Positions 37,214 through 46,279 of a stretch of 64,000 nt of DNA are shown here, in pieces. This DNA comes from Chitinophagaceae bacterium. GTDB taxonomy: Bacteria; Bacteroidota; Bacteroidia; Chitinophagales; Chitinophagaceae. The stretch's first letter is position 1, and every line of letters begins with the position of its first letter. The DNA lies in contig JAFMJI010000001.1 in the NCBI GenBank assembly GCA_017853575.1, positions 248,001 through 312,000 on the forward strand, in the 5' to 3' direction. The notes under the pieces are model-generated. The model had not been told where the DNA came from and did no database searches. It saw nothing but the letters and a program-made list of their open reading frames with translations. The position numbers and the translations under genes were made by a program.

Positions 37214-38020
37214 ATGATGCATGCCCAGTCAGTCATTCACCCCAACGCAAAAATTGGAAAAAATGTACACATCGATGCATTTACAACCATCGAAGAAGAT
37301 GTTGTAATTGGTGATAATACCAGGATTGGCAGCAATGTAACCATCATGAATGGAGCCAGAATCGGAAAAAATTGTCAAATCTTTCATGGAGCAATCATAG
37401 CTGCACCGCCAGCAGATTTAAAATTTGACGGAGAAAATACAACTGCAGAAATAGGAGACCATACTATTATCAGGGAGTTCGTTTCAATTCACCGTGGCAC
37501 GAATGAGAAAATGAAAACAATCATTGGCAGCCATTGCCTGATCATGGCCTATTGCCATGTTGCACATGATTGTATTTTAGGAGACCACTGTATCATGAGC
37601 AACAGTACCCAATTGGCAGGACATGTTACAGTTGGCCATCATGCCATCATTTCAGGCATGTGTGGAGTAAATCAATTTGTAAGAATTGGTGACCATGCTT
37701 TCATAGGCGGATTCACCACAGTGAGAAAAGATGTACCTCCTTATGTGAGAGCAGGCAATATCCCTGCGACATTTTCCGGCATCAATTCTGTTGGAATGAG
37801 AAGAAGGGGATTAAGTTCAGAAAGCATCAATCAAATTTTGGATGTTTACCGCATCCTCTATAACAGCAATCTAAATGTTACACAGGCGCTGGTCAAGATT
37901 GATGAAGTACTGCCAGATACAGAATTTAGAAATCAAATTGTTTCATTTATTAAAGAGAGCAAAAGAGGCATCATAAGAAATGCCTCAAAAACCAAATCAG
38001 ATGAAGATACTGGTGAATGA
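37214..38020 (+). CDS. lpxA: UDP-N-acetylglucosamine acyltransferase
   Basis: It adds the 3-hydroxyacyl chain to UDP-GlcNAc, the first lipid A step. The 268 residues are a hexapeptide-repeat helix (SVIHPNAKIGKNVHIDAFTTI onward) with the catalytic histidine in IMAYCHVAHDC, GMCGVNQFVRIG, and a C-terminal helical part with INSVGMRRRGL. It lies 9 bp after lpxC-fabZ. The next gene begins 20 bp before its stop. Confidence 0.96.
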   Translation: MMHAQSVIHPNAKIGKNVHIDAFTTIEEDVVIGDNTRIGSNVTIMNGARIGKNCQIFHGAIIAAPPADLKFDGENTTAEIGDHTIIREFVSIHRGTNEKMKTIIGSHCLIMAYCHVAHDCILGDHCIMSNSTQLAGHVTVGHHAIISGMCGVNQFVRIGDHAFIGGFTTVRKDVPPYVRAGNIPATFSGINSVGMRRRGLSSESINQILDVYRILYNSNLNVTQALVKIDEVLPDTEFRNQIVSFIKESKRGIIRNASKTKSDEDTGE

Positions 38021-38612
38021 TGGTGGTAAAAGATTCAATAGAGATTGGATATTTAGAAACCTTCATTTGAGTTTTTCTAACAATGATACCTATGCCATTA
38101 CCGGCCACAATGGTTCCGGAAAATCAACCCTTCTTCAATGCATCGCAGGATCCACCTATCTTTCAGAGGGTTCGATACGTTTTGAAATGAATGGATCTAT
38201 CATTTCAGATGAACAGCTTTTTTCATATGTGTCAATTTGTGCACCTTACCTGGAGGTGATTGAGGAAATGACCGCTGTTGAATTTTTCAGCTATCATCAA
38301 CAATTTAAAAAGCTCAAAGACAACTTAACCATTCCAAACATCATTGATCAAATCGGATTGAGCAAACATGCCAATAAGCAAATACGCTACTACAGCAGTG
38401 GCATGAAACAACGCATCAAACTTGCACAGGCTTTTTTTAGTGACACTCCCATCCTATTGCTGGATGAACCCTGTACAAACCTTGACCAGCAAGGAATTGC
38501 GCTTTATGAAGAGCTGCTTTCACAGCACGTAAAGGAAAGAATTCTGATCATCAGCAGCAACGATAAAACCGAGTACAAAGGATGTACACAAGTCATCCAA
38601 TTGGGTGTCTAA
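38001..38612 (+). CDS. Orphan ABC ATPase overlapping lpxA
   Basis: A short ATPase of 203 residues: Walker A GHNGSGKSTLL, signature YYSSGMKQRIKLA, Walker B ILLLDEPCTNLD. The start MKILVNDGGKRFNRDWIFRN is preferred over an upstream ATG that would lengthen the lpxA overlap. The size and style resemble CcmA-type (heme exporter) ATPases, but no permease or cytochrome-assembly genes are adjacent. It is coupled to the lipid A operon by a 20-bp overlap; the partner membrane protein must be elsewhere. Confidence 0.88.
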   Translation: MKILVNDGGKRFNRDWIFRNLHLSFSNNDTYAITGHNGSGKSTLLQCIAGSTYLSEGSIRFEMNGSIISDEQLFSYVSICAPYLEVIEEMTAVEFFSYHQQFKKLKDNLTIPNIIDQIGLSKHANKQIRYYSSGMKQRIKLAQAFFSDTPILLLDEPCTNLDQQGIALYEELLSQHVKERILIISSNDKTEYKGCTQVIQLGV

Positions 38613-38628
38613 AAAAGGGTTAATTTCG
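38601..38628 (+). promoter_or_regulatory. Promoter of glyA
   Basis: TTG (38601-38603), 17-bp spacer, TAATTTCG (38621-38628). It lies at the very end of the ABC ATPase gene and 17 bp before the glyA ATG. Confidence 0.5.
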
Positions 38629-38645
38629 CGCAAAATGCTACAACA

Positions 38646-39923
38646 ATGCGCGATCAACTTTTATTCGACTTATTATCCAAAGAACTGAAGAGACAGAGAG
38701 AGGGAATTGAGCTGATAGCTTCAGAAAATTTTACTTCCTTACAAGTCATCCAAGCAATGGGTTCTGTTGCAACCAATAAATATGCAGAAGGATATCCTGG
38801 TAAAAGATATTATGGCGGATGTGAAGTAGTGGATGAGATTGAGCAATTGGCAATTGACCGTTTAAAAAAAGTTTTCAATGCTTCATGGGCCAATGTACAG
38901 CCACACAGCGGTGCCCAAGCCAATACTGCAGTTTTCTTAGCTTGTTTGAAGCCAGGCGATAAAATTTTAGGATTGGACCTGAGCATGGGCGGTCACTTAA
39001 CACATGGTAGTCCTGCGAATTTCAGCGGTAAAAATTACCAGGCTTTCTTTTATGGAGTTGATAGAGAAACGGGTTTGGTGAATTATGAGCAACTGGAAGA
39101 AATTGCAAGAAAGGAAAAACCAACCATGATCATTTGCGGTGCATCAGCATACAGCAGAGACTGGGATTATAAAAGAATCAGATCGGTTGCAGATGAAATC
39201 GGAGCGCTGGTATTGGCAGATATAGCACATCCAGCGGGACTTGTTGCAGCAGGTTTACTGAATGATCCTTTTGATTACTGCCATATTGTAACATCTACAA
39301 CCCATAAGACGTTAAGAGGACCAAGGGGTGGTGTAATCATGATGCGCAATGATTTCGACAATCCATTTGGTATCAAAGATCCAAAAGGAAATATCCGTTC
39401 AATGAGTGCATTGCTTGACCTTGCAGTCTTCCCAGGCATGCAAGGTGGGCCATTGGAACATGTCATTGCGGCGAAAGCAGTTGCATTTGGAGAGATTCTG
39501 GATCCTTCCTTCAAAATTTATCAGCAGCATGTAAAAGAAAATGCCCAAAAAATGGCTGCATGCTTTGTTGAAAAAGGATATCACCTCATCAGCGGAGGCA
39601 CTGAAAATCACTTGATGTTGATTGACCTCAGGAATAAAAATATTACAGGAAAGAAAGCACAGGAAACACTGGACAGGGCTCATATCACACTGAATAAGAA
39701 TTCAGTTCCATTTGATGACAAGAGTCCATTTGTTACATCCGGTATGAGAGTAGGTGTTCCAGCCATTACCACAAGAGGATTGAAAGCAGAACACATGCAA
39801 ACTGTAGTAGATATGATTGATACTGTGTTGATGAATGCAGATGATGAAAAAATAATTTCATCTGTGAAGGAGCAAGTCAAATCTTTCATGTTACAGTTCC
39901 CGCTTTATCCTGAATTGAGCTAA
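38646..39923 (+). CDS. glyA: Serine hydroxymethyltransferase
   Basis: A PLP enzyme interconverting serine and glycine with tetrahydrofolate. The 425 residues contain [38 protein letters not shown] and the PLP lysine in [14 protein letters not shown] (here [14 protein letters not shown]). Length is normal. It has its own predicted promoter at the end of the preceding ATPase gene, and is followed after 10 bp by a DUF4293 membrane protein. Confidence 0.97.
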   Translation: MRDQLLFDLLSKELKRQREGIELIASENFTSLQVIQAMGSVATNKYAEGYPGKRYYGGCEVVDEIEQLAIDRLKKVFNASWANVQPHSGAQANTAVFLACLKPGDKILGLDLSMGGHLTHGSPANFSGKNYQAFFYGVDRETGLVNYEQLEEIARKEKPTMIICGASAYSRDWDYKRIRSVADEIGALVLADIAHPAGLVAAGLLNDPFDYCHIVTSTTHKTLRGPRGGVIMMRNDFDNPFGIKDPKGNIRSMSALLDLAVFPGMQGGPLEHVIAAKAVAFGEILDPSFKIYQQHVKENAQKMAACFVEKGYHLISGGTENHLMLIDLRNKNITGKKAQETLDRAHITLNKNSVPFDDKSPFVTSGMRVGVPAITTRGLKAEHMQTVVDMIDTVLMNADDEKIISSVKEQVKSFMLQFPLYPELS

Positions 39924-39933
39924 CAAATTCCAC

Positions 39934-40359
39934 ATGATACAACGCATTCAATCGCTTTGGCTGCTGTTAACTGCAGTATGCGCATCCATCACATATATTG
40001 TACCAACATTTGCAGGAACTGGAGCTGATGGAGTTGTAAAAATTTTTTCTGTTAGAGAAAGCATGATCCTGATGTTTTTGATCTCATTTGTTGCTGCAAG
40101 CAGTTTTGTAAATATATTCTTCTTCCAAAACAGAAAAAGACAAAAAGGAATTATCCTTACCACCTCTTTGGCTACCATTGTTTTTATCCTTGCTCAATAT
40201 TTGATTGTGGAGCAATTCAAAAAAGATTTCCTGATACCCCAGGGAAATTGGGAGATCAGTGCCATCCTTCCAATTTTCATTCTCCTTTTCCAGGTATTTG
40301 CATTTCTCGGAATCAGAAAGGATGAGAAGCTATTGAACAGTGCAGATAGGCTGAGATAA
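39934..40359 (+). CDS. DUF4293 family membrane protein
   Basis: A 141-residue protein with four hydrophobic segments (LWLLLTAVCASITYIV, ESMILMFLISFVAASSF, GIILTTSLATIVFILAQYL, ISAILPIFILLFQVFAFLGI) and MIQRIQSLWLL at the N-terminus, the pattern of DUF4293, a Bacteroidota family of unknown function. It follows glyA by 10 bp. Its stop codon abuts the stop of convergent kup, forming TAATTA with no spacer. Confidence 0.8.
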   Translation: MIQRIQSLWLLLTAVCASITYIVPTFAGTGADGVVKIFSVRESMILMFLISFVAASSFVNIFFFQNRKRQKGIILTTSLATIVFILAQYLIVEQFKKDFLIPQGNWEISAILPIFILLFQVFAFLGIRKDEKLLNSADRLR

Positions 40360-42375
40360 TTACTCTTCTTCGGAGTATGTACGCTTTAATTTGAGTGATT
40401 TTACTGGAGCGACTACCAAAGGAAATTTCTCAACAGTAACATTGCTGGCATCTAAACCAAAGCCTCTTTCTTCAGAAAGGGATATTTCTTTTAACCAGAA
40501 ATATAATTTCATGACAAGACGCTCCCAGAAGGGAAGCTCATTGTCTTGACTTAAGAACTTCTCAGAAATCACAAATTCAAAATCACCAGTAATGTTGTTT
40601 CGCTGCAAACTTTCATAACGTGAAACAATATTTACTTCCTTGTTTGAAACCATGTCTTCAACAACTTTTCTGAACATTAAGTTGATCTTAGGTTGAACCC
40701 TGAAACCAAGTTTAAATTCTACCCTGATGACTTCATTTGGAATAATGGTTTGCACTTCATACTCACAGGTATAGGGATTGTCTACAGTATCAACATGCAC
40801 AAACCAGTAAATATCTGCTCTCTTTGGTTTTTTATTGAGGATGGAGTGAATAATCTTGTATTCTATTTCCTTCGGATTGTTCGCACTGCTCAGATATACA
40901 AGATGTGTTGCGTACTTATTGATTGACTGGTCATTGCTCAATTCCTGTAAAAGAGGCAAATAATTTTCCAACCTGGCAAACTCTACGTATCTGTTTTTGA
41001 TTTTCCTTGATTTAAACCATACGTACATTACCATAGACAACATTCCACCTACGATAAACATCACATAACCTCCGTGTGCAAATTTGTCGAGGTTAGCTAT
41101 CAAGAATGAAAACTCGATCGTGAAATAAACGATCAAATACAGGTAAATCCATATTGATTGTACCCTGTGCAAAACAAGATAGTTGGCAAATAAGATGGAT
41201 GTAGCAATCATGCACAGCGTGATGGCGAGTCCGTAAGCCCCTTCCATGTTACCAGAATTCTTGAAGAATAAAACAATGCCACAACATCCCAGAAAAAGCA
41301 ATCCATTGATTGCTGGAATAAACAATTGACCCCGTTCTTCAGTAGGATAGTTAATTTTTAATTTAGGCCAAAGATTGAGGCGAATTGCTTCACTGATAAG
41401 CGTAAAAGAGCCACTGATCAAAGCCTGGCTTGCGATGATAGCTGCTGCAGTTGCAATGATGATTCCTATCAAAAGAAATTTAACAGGCATCATTGCAAAA
41501 AATGGATTTTCCAGGGGCAATGCCATTGGATTTGCAGCCATGAAAATCTTCGATTTCATCAAAGATTCGTTGGCAAACAATTTGCCTTGATGACCAAGTA
41601 AATATGCGCCCTGACCCAAATAATTAAGAATCAGACAGATTTTAACAACAACCCATGAAGCGCGAATATTGTTTTTGCCGCAATGACCCATGTCAGAATA
41701 CAAGGCTTCAGCTCCCGTAGTACATAGAAATACAGCACCTAATATCCAAAATCCCTTCGGATGATTTACCAAAAGATTGATGGCATAATGCGGGCTAAAT
41801 GCATTCAGCACATGCCAATTACCAAACAGGTTAATCAAACCCAAAATCGCAAGCATGGAGAACCATATCATCATAATAGGCCCAAACATTCTCCCTATAG
41901 ATACAGTTCCAAATTGTTGCATGAAAAACAACAGTACCATAATACCCAACACGATAGATACTATCTGCATTTCGGTGATGTCAGCGAATCGATGTATTTG
42001 TTTGAGACCCTCGATCGATGATGTAACGGAGATAGGTGGAGTAATCATCCCATCCGCCAAAAGTGCTGCTCCGCCTATAATTGCAGGTGCTACCAACCAC
42101 TTTCTTCTCCTTCTAACCAACGTGTATAATGAAAATATTCCTCCCTCACCTCGGTTGTCAGCACGCAGTGTCAATACCACATACTTGAGTGTGGTTTGCA
42201 AAGTCAGCGTCCATATAATACAAGAAATACCTCCCAGAATAAGCTCATCGCTGATTACTCTTCCATTGATAATGGCACTAAATACGTAAAGAGGTGAAGT
42301 ACCGATATCGCCATAAATGATTCCAAGTGCAATAAGTAACCCGGCGGCGGTCACTTTGTTAAGTTGTTTACTCAC
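40360..42375 (-). CDS. kup: KUP-family potassium transporter
   Basis: The 671-residue membrane protein carries the KUP signature GLLIALGIIYGDIGTSPLYVF near the N-terminus, about 12 hydrophobic helices to residue ~440, and a cytoplasmic C-terminal domain of ~210 residues. It imports K+ probably with protons. It starts with GTG (42375); no ATG is in reach. TAACTTTG on the minus strand (42414-42407) is a candidate -7 box 32 bp before the start. Confidence 0.95.
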   Translation of the reverse strand: MSKQLNKVTAAGLLIALGIIYGDIGTSPLYVFSAIINGRVISDELILGGISCIIWTLTLQTTLKYVVLTLRADNRGEGGIFSLYTLVRRRRKWLVAPAIIGGAALLADGMITPPISVTSSIEGLKQIHRFADITEMQIVSIVLGIMVLLFFMQQFGTVSIGRMFGPIMMIWFSMLAILGLINLFGNWHVLNAFSPHYAINLLVNHPKGFWILGAVFLCTTGAEALYSDMGHCGKNNIRASWVVVKICLILNYLGQGAYLLGHQGKLFANESLMKSKIFMAANPMALPLENPFFAMMPVKFLLIGIIIATAAAIIASQALISGSFTLISEAIRLNLWPKLKINYPTEERGQLFIPAINGLLFLGCCGIVLFFKNSGNMEGAYGLAITLCMIATSILFANYLVLHRVQSIWIYLYLIVYFTIEFSFLIANLDKFAHGGYVMFIVGGMLSMVMYVWFKSRKIKNRYVEFARLENYLPLLQELSNDQSINKYATHLVYLSSANNPKEIEYKIIHSILNKKPKRADIYWFVHVDTVDNPYTCEYEVQTIIPNEVIRVEFKLGFRVQPKINLMFRKVVEDMVSNKEVNIVSRYESLQRNNITGDFEFVISEKFLSQDNELPFWERLVMKLYFWLKEISLSEERGFGLDASNVTVEKFPLVVAPVKSLKLKRTYSEEE

Positions 42376-42379
42376 AGTG

Positions 42380-42419
42380 AGATATAATTAATTGCCAGTG
42401 GCTTAACAAAGTTATATCT
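42380..42419 (-). promoter_or_regulatory. Palindrome spanning the kup promoter
   Basis: AGATATAA (42380-42387) and TTATATCT (42412-42419) are perfect inverted repeats, with GCCAGTGGC (42394-42402) as a smaller palindrome between them. The candidate kup -7 box TAACTTTG (minus strand, 42414-42407) overlaps the right arm. It could be an operator; an RNA hairpin is less likely because the right arm would lie upstream of the transcript start. Confidence 0.35.
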
Positions 42420-42539
42420 ATTATAGATTGTTTAGTGAAATGGTTAAAAAAATAATAAATCTGACCAAAAGCGCAAACCAAGCTATTTAGGGAAAGTCTT
42501 AAGAAAGTGTTTGCATAGCAAACCCTAATTTTATGGTGT

Positions 42540-44093
42540 ATGAAAAGTCTACAATTCTTAAAATTCACACTGGCCATTCTTTTTTCAGTGTTTTCATCTG
42601 CCCAAGCTCAGAAAATAGATTACTCCCTGGTAGACAAAGAGGATGTAAGAGACATGAGTTTTGAAATCATTGGGAAGTTGAATGGAAATATTCTGGTTTA
42701 TAAAAATTACAGAAGCAAGCATGGCATTTCAGTATACGACAATGACATGCAACAAAAAAACAGGTTTGCATTAACCTTTTTACCTGAAAGGGTAATCAAT
42801 GTGGATTTTATTGCATACAACGATTTTGCATACATGATTTACCAACACCAAAAAAGAAACACCATCTTCTGCAGCATGGTGAAAATAAATGCAGAAGGTA
42901 AAATCATGAACGACCCGGTAGATATAGATACTACACAGGTTTCAGGGAATTCAGAAAACAAAGTCTACTCTCTCATATCAAGCGACGATAAGAAAAAAAT
43001 CATGCTGTTTAAAATCAAAAAGAACAGTGAAAGAGATTATTTTTTTACCACCCTGTTGTTCGATCAACAACTCAACCTCCAAAAGAAAAGCAACTTTGGC
43101 TTGTTATCGGTTGAGAAAGATGTTGTATTTACAGATTTTGTTTTAGACAACGAAGGTGATTTTGCATTTGGAAAATGCACCAAGATCGGAAGCCGAGACT
43201 ATATAAATAAAGTTGACCTCCTCTATAAAAAATCATTTTCAGACAGCATCCTCATTCAAAAAATACCTCTCAACGACCTTACATTGGATGAGTTGAAAAT
43301 TAAATTCGATAACTACAATAAAAAAGTCATCCTGGCATCCTTTTTCTATAAACAGAGAAGGGGAAACATAGAAGGCATGTATACCATGATCTGGGATAAA
43401 ACTCAAAAAACACCTATCAAAACCAAACAATATTTTTTTGGAGACAGTTTGAAACAAGAAGCAAAATCCGACAACAACTCCATAAAAACTGCATTCAACG
43501 ACCAGTTTATCAGGCAGGTTATCCCAACGCAAAATGGTGGATTTGCAGTGTTTACTGAATCATTTTATTCAAACTCAAGAACCAATCAATGGAACCGATT
43601 TGATTACTTATATGGACCAGGATTGATGCTTTCACCATTTTACAGTCCGTTTTATTATTCACCTATGAGCAGACTTTATCCCTATGGAATGTATTATGAT
43701 CCATTCAACAGATACGGTCCTCAAAACAACATGACCAGGTATGTATCTGAAAATATTGTAACATTTTTCTTCGACGAAAATGGAAATATCAAATGGAATA
43801 ACGCGATCAGGAAAAGTCAATTTGATGACAATACAGATGCATATTTGGGATATCAATTGTTCAATACAGGAAGTGAAATAAGGTTTTTGTTCAATCAAAA
43901 AGAAAAAAGAGAGCTCCTGTTGAACAGTGCTTCTGTGGATGCTGACGGCAAAGTAAAAAGACAGCCTACATTAAAAAACCTCAATAGGGACTACGATTTC
44001 ATGCCAAAATTCGGAAAGCAAATAAGTCTGCGACAAATCATCATGCCTTGCATGTACAAGAATTATATTTGCTTTGCAAAAATTGAATACTAA
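42540..44093 (+). CDS. Secreted protein of unknown function
   Basis: A 517-residue protein with signal peptide MKSLQFLKFTLAILFSVFSSAQA. The rest is rich in beta-strand-like repeats with aromatic ends (DGNGDFAFGKCTKIG is the style; here DNEGDFAFGKCTK), suggesting a propeller or barrel-like fold, but no family is recognised. A Tyr/Pro-rich stretch near residues 360-400 (YLYGPGLMLSPFYSPFYYSP) is unusual. TAATTTTA ends six bases before its ATG. It is followed after 5 bp by a membrane protein, so the two probably form a pair. Confidence 0.75.
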   Translation: MKSLQFLKFTLAILFSVFSSAQAQKIDYSLVDKEDVRDMSFEIIGKLNGNILVYKNYRSKHGISVYDNDMQQKNRFALTFLPERVINVDFIAYNDFAYMIYQHQKRNTIFCSMVKINAEGKIMNDPVDIDTTQVSGNSENKVYSLISSDDKKKIMLFKIKKNSERDYFFTTLLFDQQLNLQKKSNFGLLSVEKDVVFTDFVLDNEGDFAFGKCTKIGSRDYINKVDLLYKKSFSDSILIQKIPLNDLTLDELKIKFDNYNKKVILASFFYKQRRGNIEGMYTMIWDKTQKTPIKTKQYFFGDSLKQEAKSDNNSIKTAFNDQFIRQVIPTQNGGFAVFTESFYSNSRTNQWNRFDYLYGPGLMLSPFYSPFYYSPMSRLYPYGMYYDPFNRYGPQNNMTRYVSENIVTFFFDENGNIKWNNAIRKSQFDDNTDAYLGYQLFNTGSEIRFLFNQKEKRELLLNSASVDADGKVKRQPTLKNLNRDYDFMPKFGKQISLRQIIMPCMYKNYICFAKIEY

Positions 44094-44098
44094 ATCAT

Positions 44099-45061
44099 TT
44101 GATAGGCATATTCCGGCATAACAACCCATTCGCATTGATATTGCTGCTGGTATTGGCATATGTTTCGCTGTTTCTAAAACATGAAATTATCCTGCCTTTT
44201 TCGGACATCAAACACACCTTGTTGCTGACCAATCTAATGAAATGGCTGGGCCCGATTGAAGCACAAAATATGCTTATAACAAAAATTTTCAAATACCTAT
44301 TGCTCATCACAGAAGCATTTTACATCAACAAAATTGCAAGAGACAATAAACTGTTAGAAAAATCGACCTATGTCGTTGCGATGACTTTTTTACTGATCTG
44401 CTTTTTAATTCCTTTTAAAATAAGTCTTTTCATCCTGTTGATCAATGCCCTCATCTTGATTGCTGTTGATTCCTTCATAAAGATGTATAAAAAAAACAAC
44501 CCATTTAATAACATCATTCTATCAGGTTTTATTATTTCCATCACATCTTCCCTCACAAATAATTATCTTATTTTTTATTGTTGGCTTACGATCGCTTTAC
44601 TCGTCATCAGACCAACTTCCTTGAGAGAATGGACAGTCTTGAACATTGGATTCATTCTTCCATATTATTTTTTGATGAGCATCCTTTATCTCTTTGATCA
44701 ATTTTCATTGGATGCAATTATTCAGTTTAAAATGCCCATCCTGAGCATGCCAGAACTTTCAACCATTGCATCGCTGAAATTGATTTTGTTGGTATTGCTT
44801 CCAATCTTAGGACTCACTGCTGGTTCCAGTCAGATTAATAAAATGATCTTACAAAACAGAAAGGCATATATCATCATCTTTGCATTGTTTTTGGCAGCCG
44901 TTTTGATCACAATGGTTAATCTGAACCAGTTAAGCGAATATGCATACCTAATGTTGCTGCCTGCTTCTATTCTTTTTGCACCTTTTTTTCAGGCATTTAG
45001 AAAGGATTTTATCCCCAACCTGGTATTAATTGTACTCATTGCATTGTCATACATACGTTAA
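44099..45061 (+). CDS. Polytopic membrane protein, DUF6427-like
   Basis: The 320-residue protein has about nine hydrophobic helices and starts with TTG 5 bp after the previous stop; MIGIFRHNNPFALILLLVLAYVSLFLKHE resembles DUF6427, a Bacteroidota family of unknown function. No catalytic motif is visible. It precedes purQ, which has its own -7 box. The choice of TTG rests on the N-terminal resemblance and the absence of an ATG before the first helix. Confidence 0.72.
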   Translation: MIGIFRHNNPFALILLLVLAYVSLFLKHEIILPFSDIKHTLLLTNLMKWLGPIEAQNMLITKIFKYLLLITEAFYINKIARDNKLLEKSTYVVAMTFLLICFLIPFKISLFILLINALILIAVDSFIKMYKKNNPFNNIILSGFIISITSSLTNNYLIFYCWLTIALLVIRPTSLREWTVLNIGFILPYYFLMSILYLFDQFSLDAIIQFKMPILSMPELSTIASLKLILLVLLPILGLTAGSSQINKMILQNRKAYIIIFALFLAAVLITMVNLNQLSEYAYLMLLPASILFAPFFQAFRKDFIPNLVLIVLIALSYIR

Positions 45062-45098
45062 AAAGTGAAATACAAAAAAGTCCTATGAATAAAGGCAT

Positions 45099-45106
45099 TA
45101 ATTTTG
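45099..45106 (+). promoter_or_regulatory. Putative -7 element of purQ
   Basis: TAATTTTG (exact TAnnTTTG) lies 15 bp before ATG 45122, in the 60-bp gap after the membrane-protein gene. No matching -33 TTG is found. Confidence 0.45.
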
Positions 45107-45121
45107 CCTAAATCGTTTTTC

Positions 45122-45805
45122 ATGAAATTTGGTGTTATCGTTTTCCCTGGCTCAAATTGCGATCAAGATATGATTGGAGCATTGAGAAATGACCTTCATC
45201 AGGAGGTCATTGAATTGTGGCACAAGGACCATGATCTCAGTATGTTCACAGAGGAGGATTGCATTGTTTTGCCTGGCGGATTTTCCTATGGCGATTACCT
45301 TCGTTGCGGAGCCATCGCAAGATTTAGTCCGATGATGCAGGAAACCATCAAATTTGCACAAAGAGGTGGAAAGGTATTTGGCGTTTGCAATGGATTTCAA
45401 ATTCTGTGTGAAGCAGGATTGCTTCCAGGCGTATTGTTGAAAAACGCAAATCAACAATTCGTTTGTAAAAATGTATACATCACCGGAAAAGAAAACAAAG
45501 CCCTGAAAATTCCCATTGCACATGGAGAAGGCAGGTTTCATGCAGATGAAAAAACATTGCAGGAACTGGAGCAAAATGATCAAATTATTTATCGCTATTG
45601 TGATCAACATGGTGAAGTAAACGATGCAAGCAACCCCAATGGCACATTGAAAAATATAGCAGGTATTTGTAATAAAAACAGAAATGTATTTGGAATGATG
45701 CCTCATCCTGAGAGGGCCTGCTCAGGTAAACTTGCGAATCAAGATGGAAAGACTGTGTTCAACAGCCTATTTCTTCAAAACGTATCATCCAACATTTTAG
45801 CTTAA
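45122..45805 (+). CDS. purQ: Phosphoribosylformylglycinamidine synthase glutaminase subunit
   Basis: The glutamine amidotransferase of the fourth purine step, 227 residues. The start MKFGVIVFPGSNCDQD is the family start; an in-frame TTG upstream is part of the promoter box. The nucleophile is Cys in VFGVCNGFQIL, and the His/Glu pair is in MPHPERAC. It belongs to the multi-subunit PurQ/PurL/PurS system; those partners are not in the window. dsbD-related genes follow 4 bp later. Confidence 0.95.
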   Translation: MKFGVIVFPGSNCDQDMIGALRNDLHQEVIELWHKDHDLSMFTEEDCIVLPGGFSYGDYLRCGAIARFSPMMQETIKFAQRGGKVFGVCNGFQILCEAGLLPGVLLKNANQQFVCKNVYITGKENKALKIPIAHGEGRFHADEKTLQELEQNDQIIYRYCDQHGEVNDASNPNGTLKNIAGICNKNRNVFGMMPHPERACSGKLANQDGKTVFNSLFLQNVSSNILA

Positions 45806-45809
45806 TAAT

Positions 45810-46268
45810 ATGCGTACAATACTATTCACCCTTCTTGCATTGATCTCACTTTCGCTCAATGCCCAGATGGGTTCAGCAAAGCAGGTAAACTGGACATACA
45901 GCTCGAAAAAAATTTCAGATAAAACTTATGAGCTCCAAATAACTGCTACCATTAGCGGAAACTATCACTTGTATGCTACAAAAGCAGGGATTGAAGGTCC
46001 TGTTCCAACAACTTTCAGCTTTTCACCTAATCCGTTGCTGAATTATGAGGGAGCAATTCTTGAAAGAGGTAAGAGAATCACTAAACTTGAATCTGCTTGG
46101 GGCGGCAACGTAAACTTCTTTGAAAAGACCGTAACCTTTGTCCAAAAAGTAAAAGCAAAAACCAGCGCAAAAACCAATGTGAACGGCAAGGTTGAATTTA
46201 TGGTTTGCAACGACGAGATGTGCTTACCTCCAGCTGAAGTAACATTCAAAATACCCATTGGCGGATAA
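45810..46268 (+). CDS. Stand-alone DsbD alpha-like domain with active cysteine pair
   Basis: A secreted 152-residue protein (signal peptide MRTILFTLLALISLSLNAQ). It is one beta-sandwich domain ending in FMVCNDEMCLPPAEVTF, where Cys133 and Cys138 form the redox pair seen in the N-terminal domain of DsbD. There is no membrane segment after the signal, so it is a periplasmic electron carrier. It is followed by full-length DsbD, whose own alpha domain lacks these cysteines. The pair may share one electron path (see findings). Confidence 0.85.
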   Translation: MRTILFTLLALISLSLNAQMGSAKQVNWTYSSKKISDKTYELQITATISGNYHLYATKAGIEGPVPTTFSFSPNPLLNYEGAILERGKRITKLESAWGGNVNFFEKTVTFVQKVKAKTSAKTNVNGKVEFMVCNDEMCLPPAEVTFKIPIGG

Positions 46269-46279
46269 AAATCGCTGGC

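Noticed and set aside
45152-45706. Open frame of 184 codons opposite purQ
   Set aside because: Shadow of a strongly conserved gene; rich in Cys/Ile/Phe runs with no domain or promoter.
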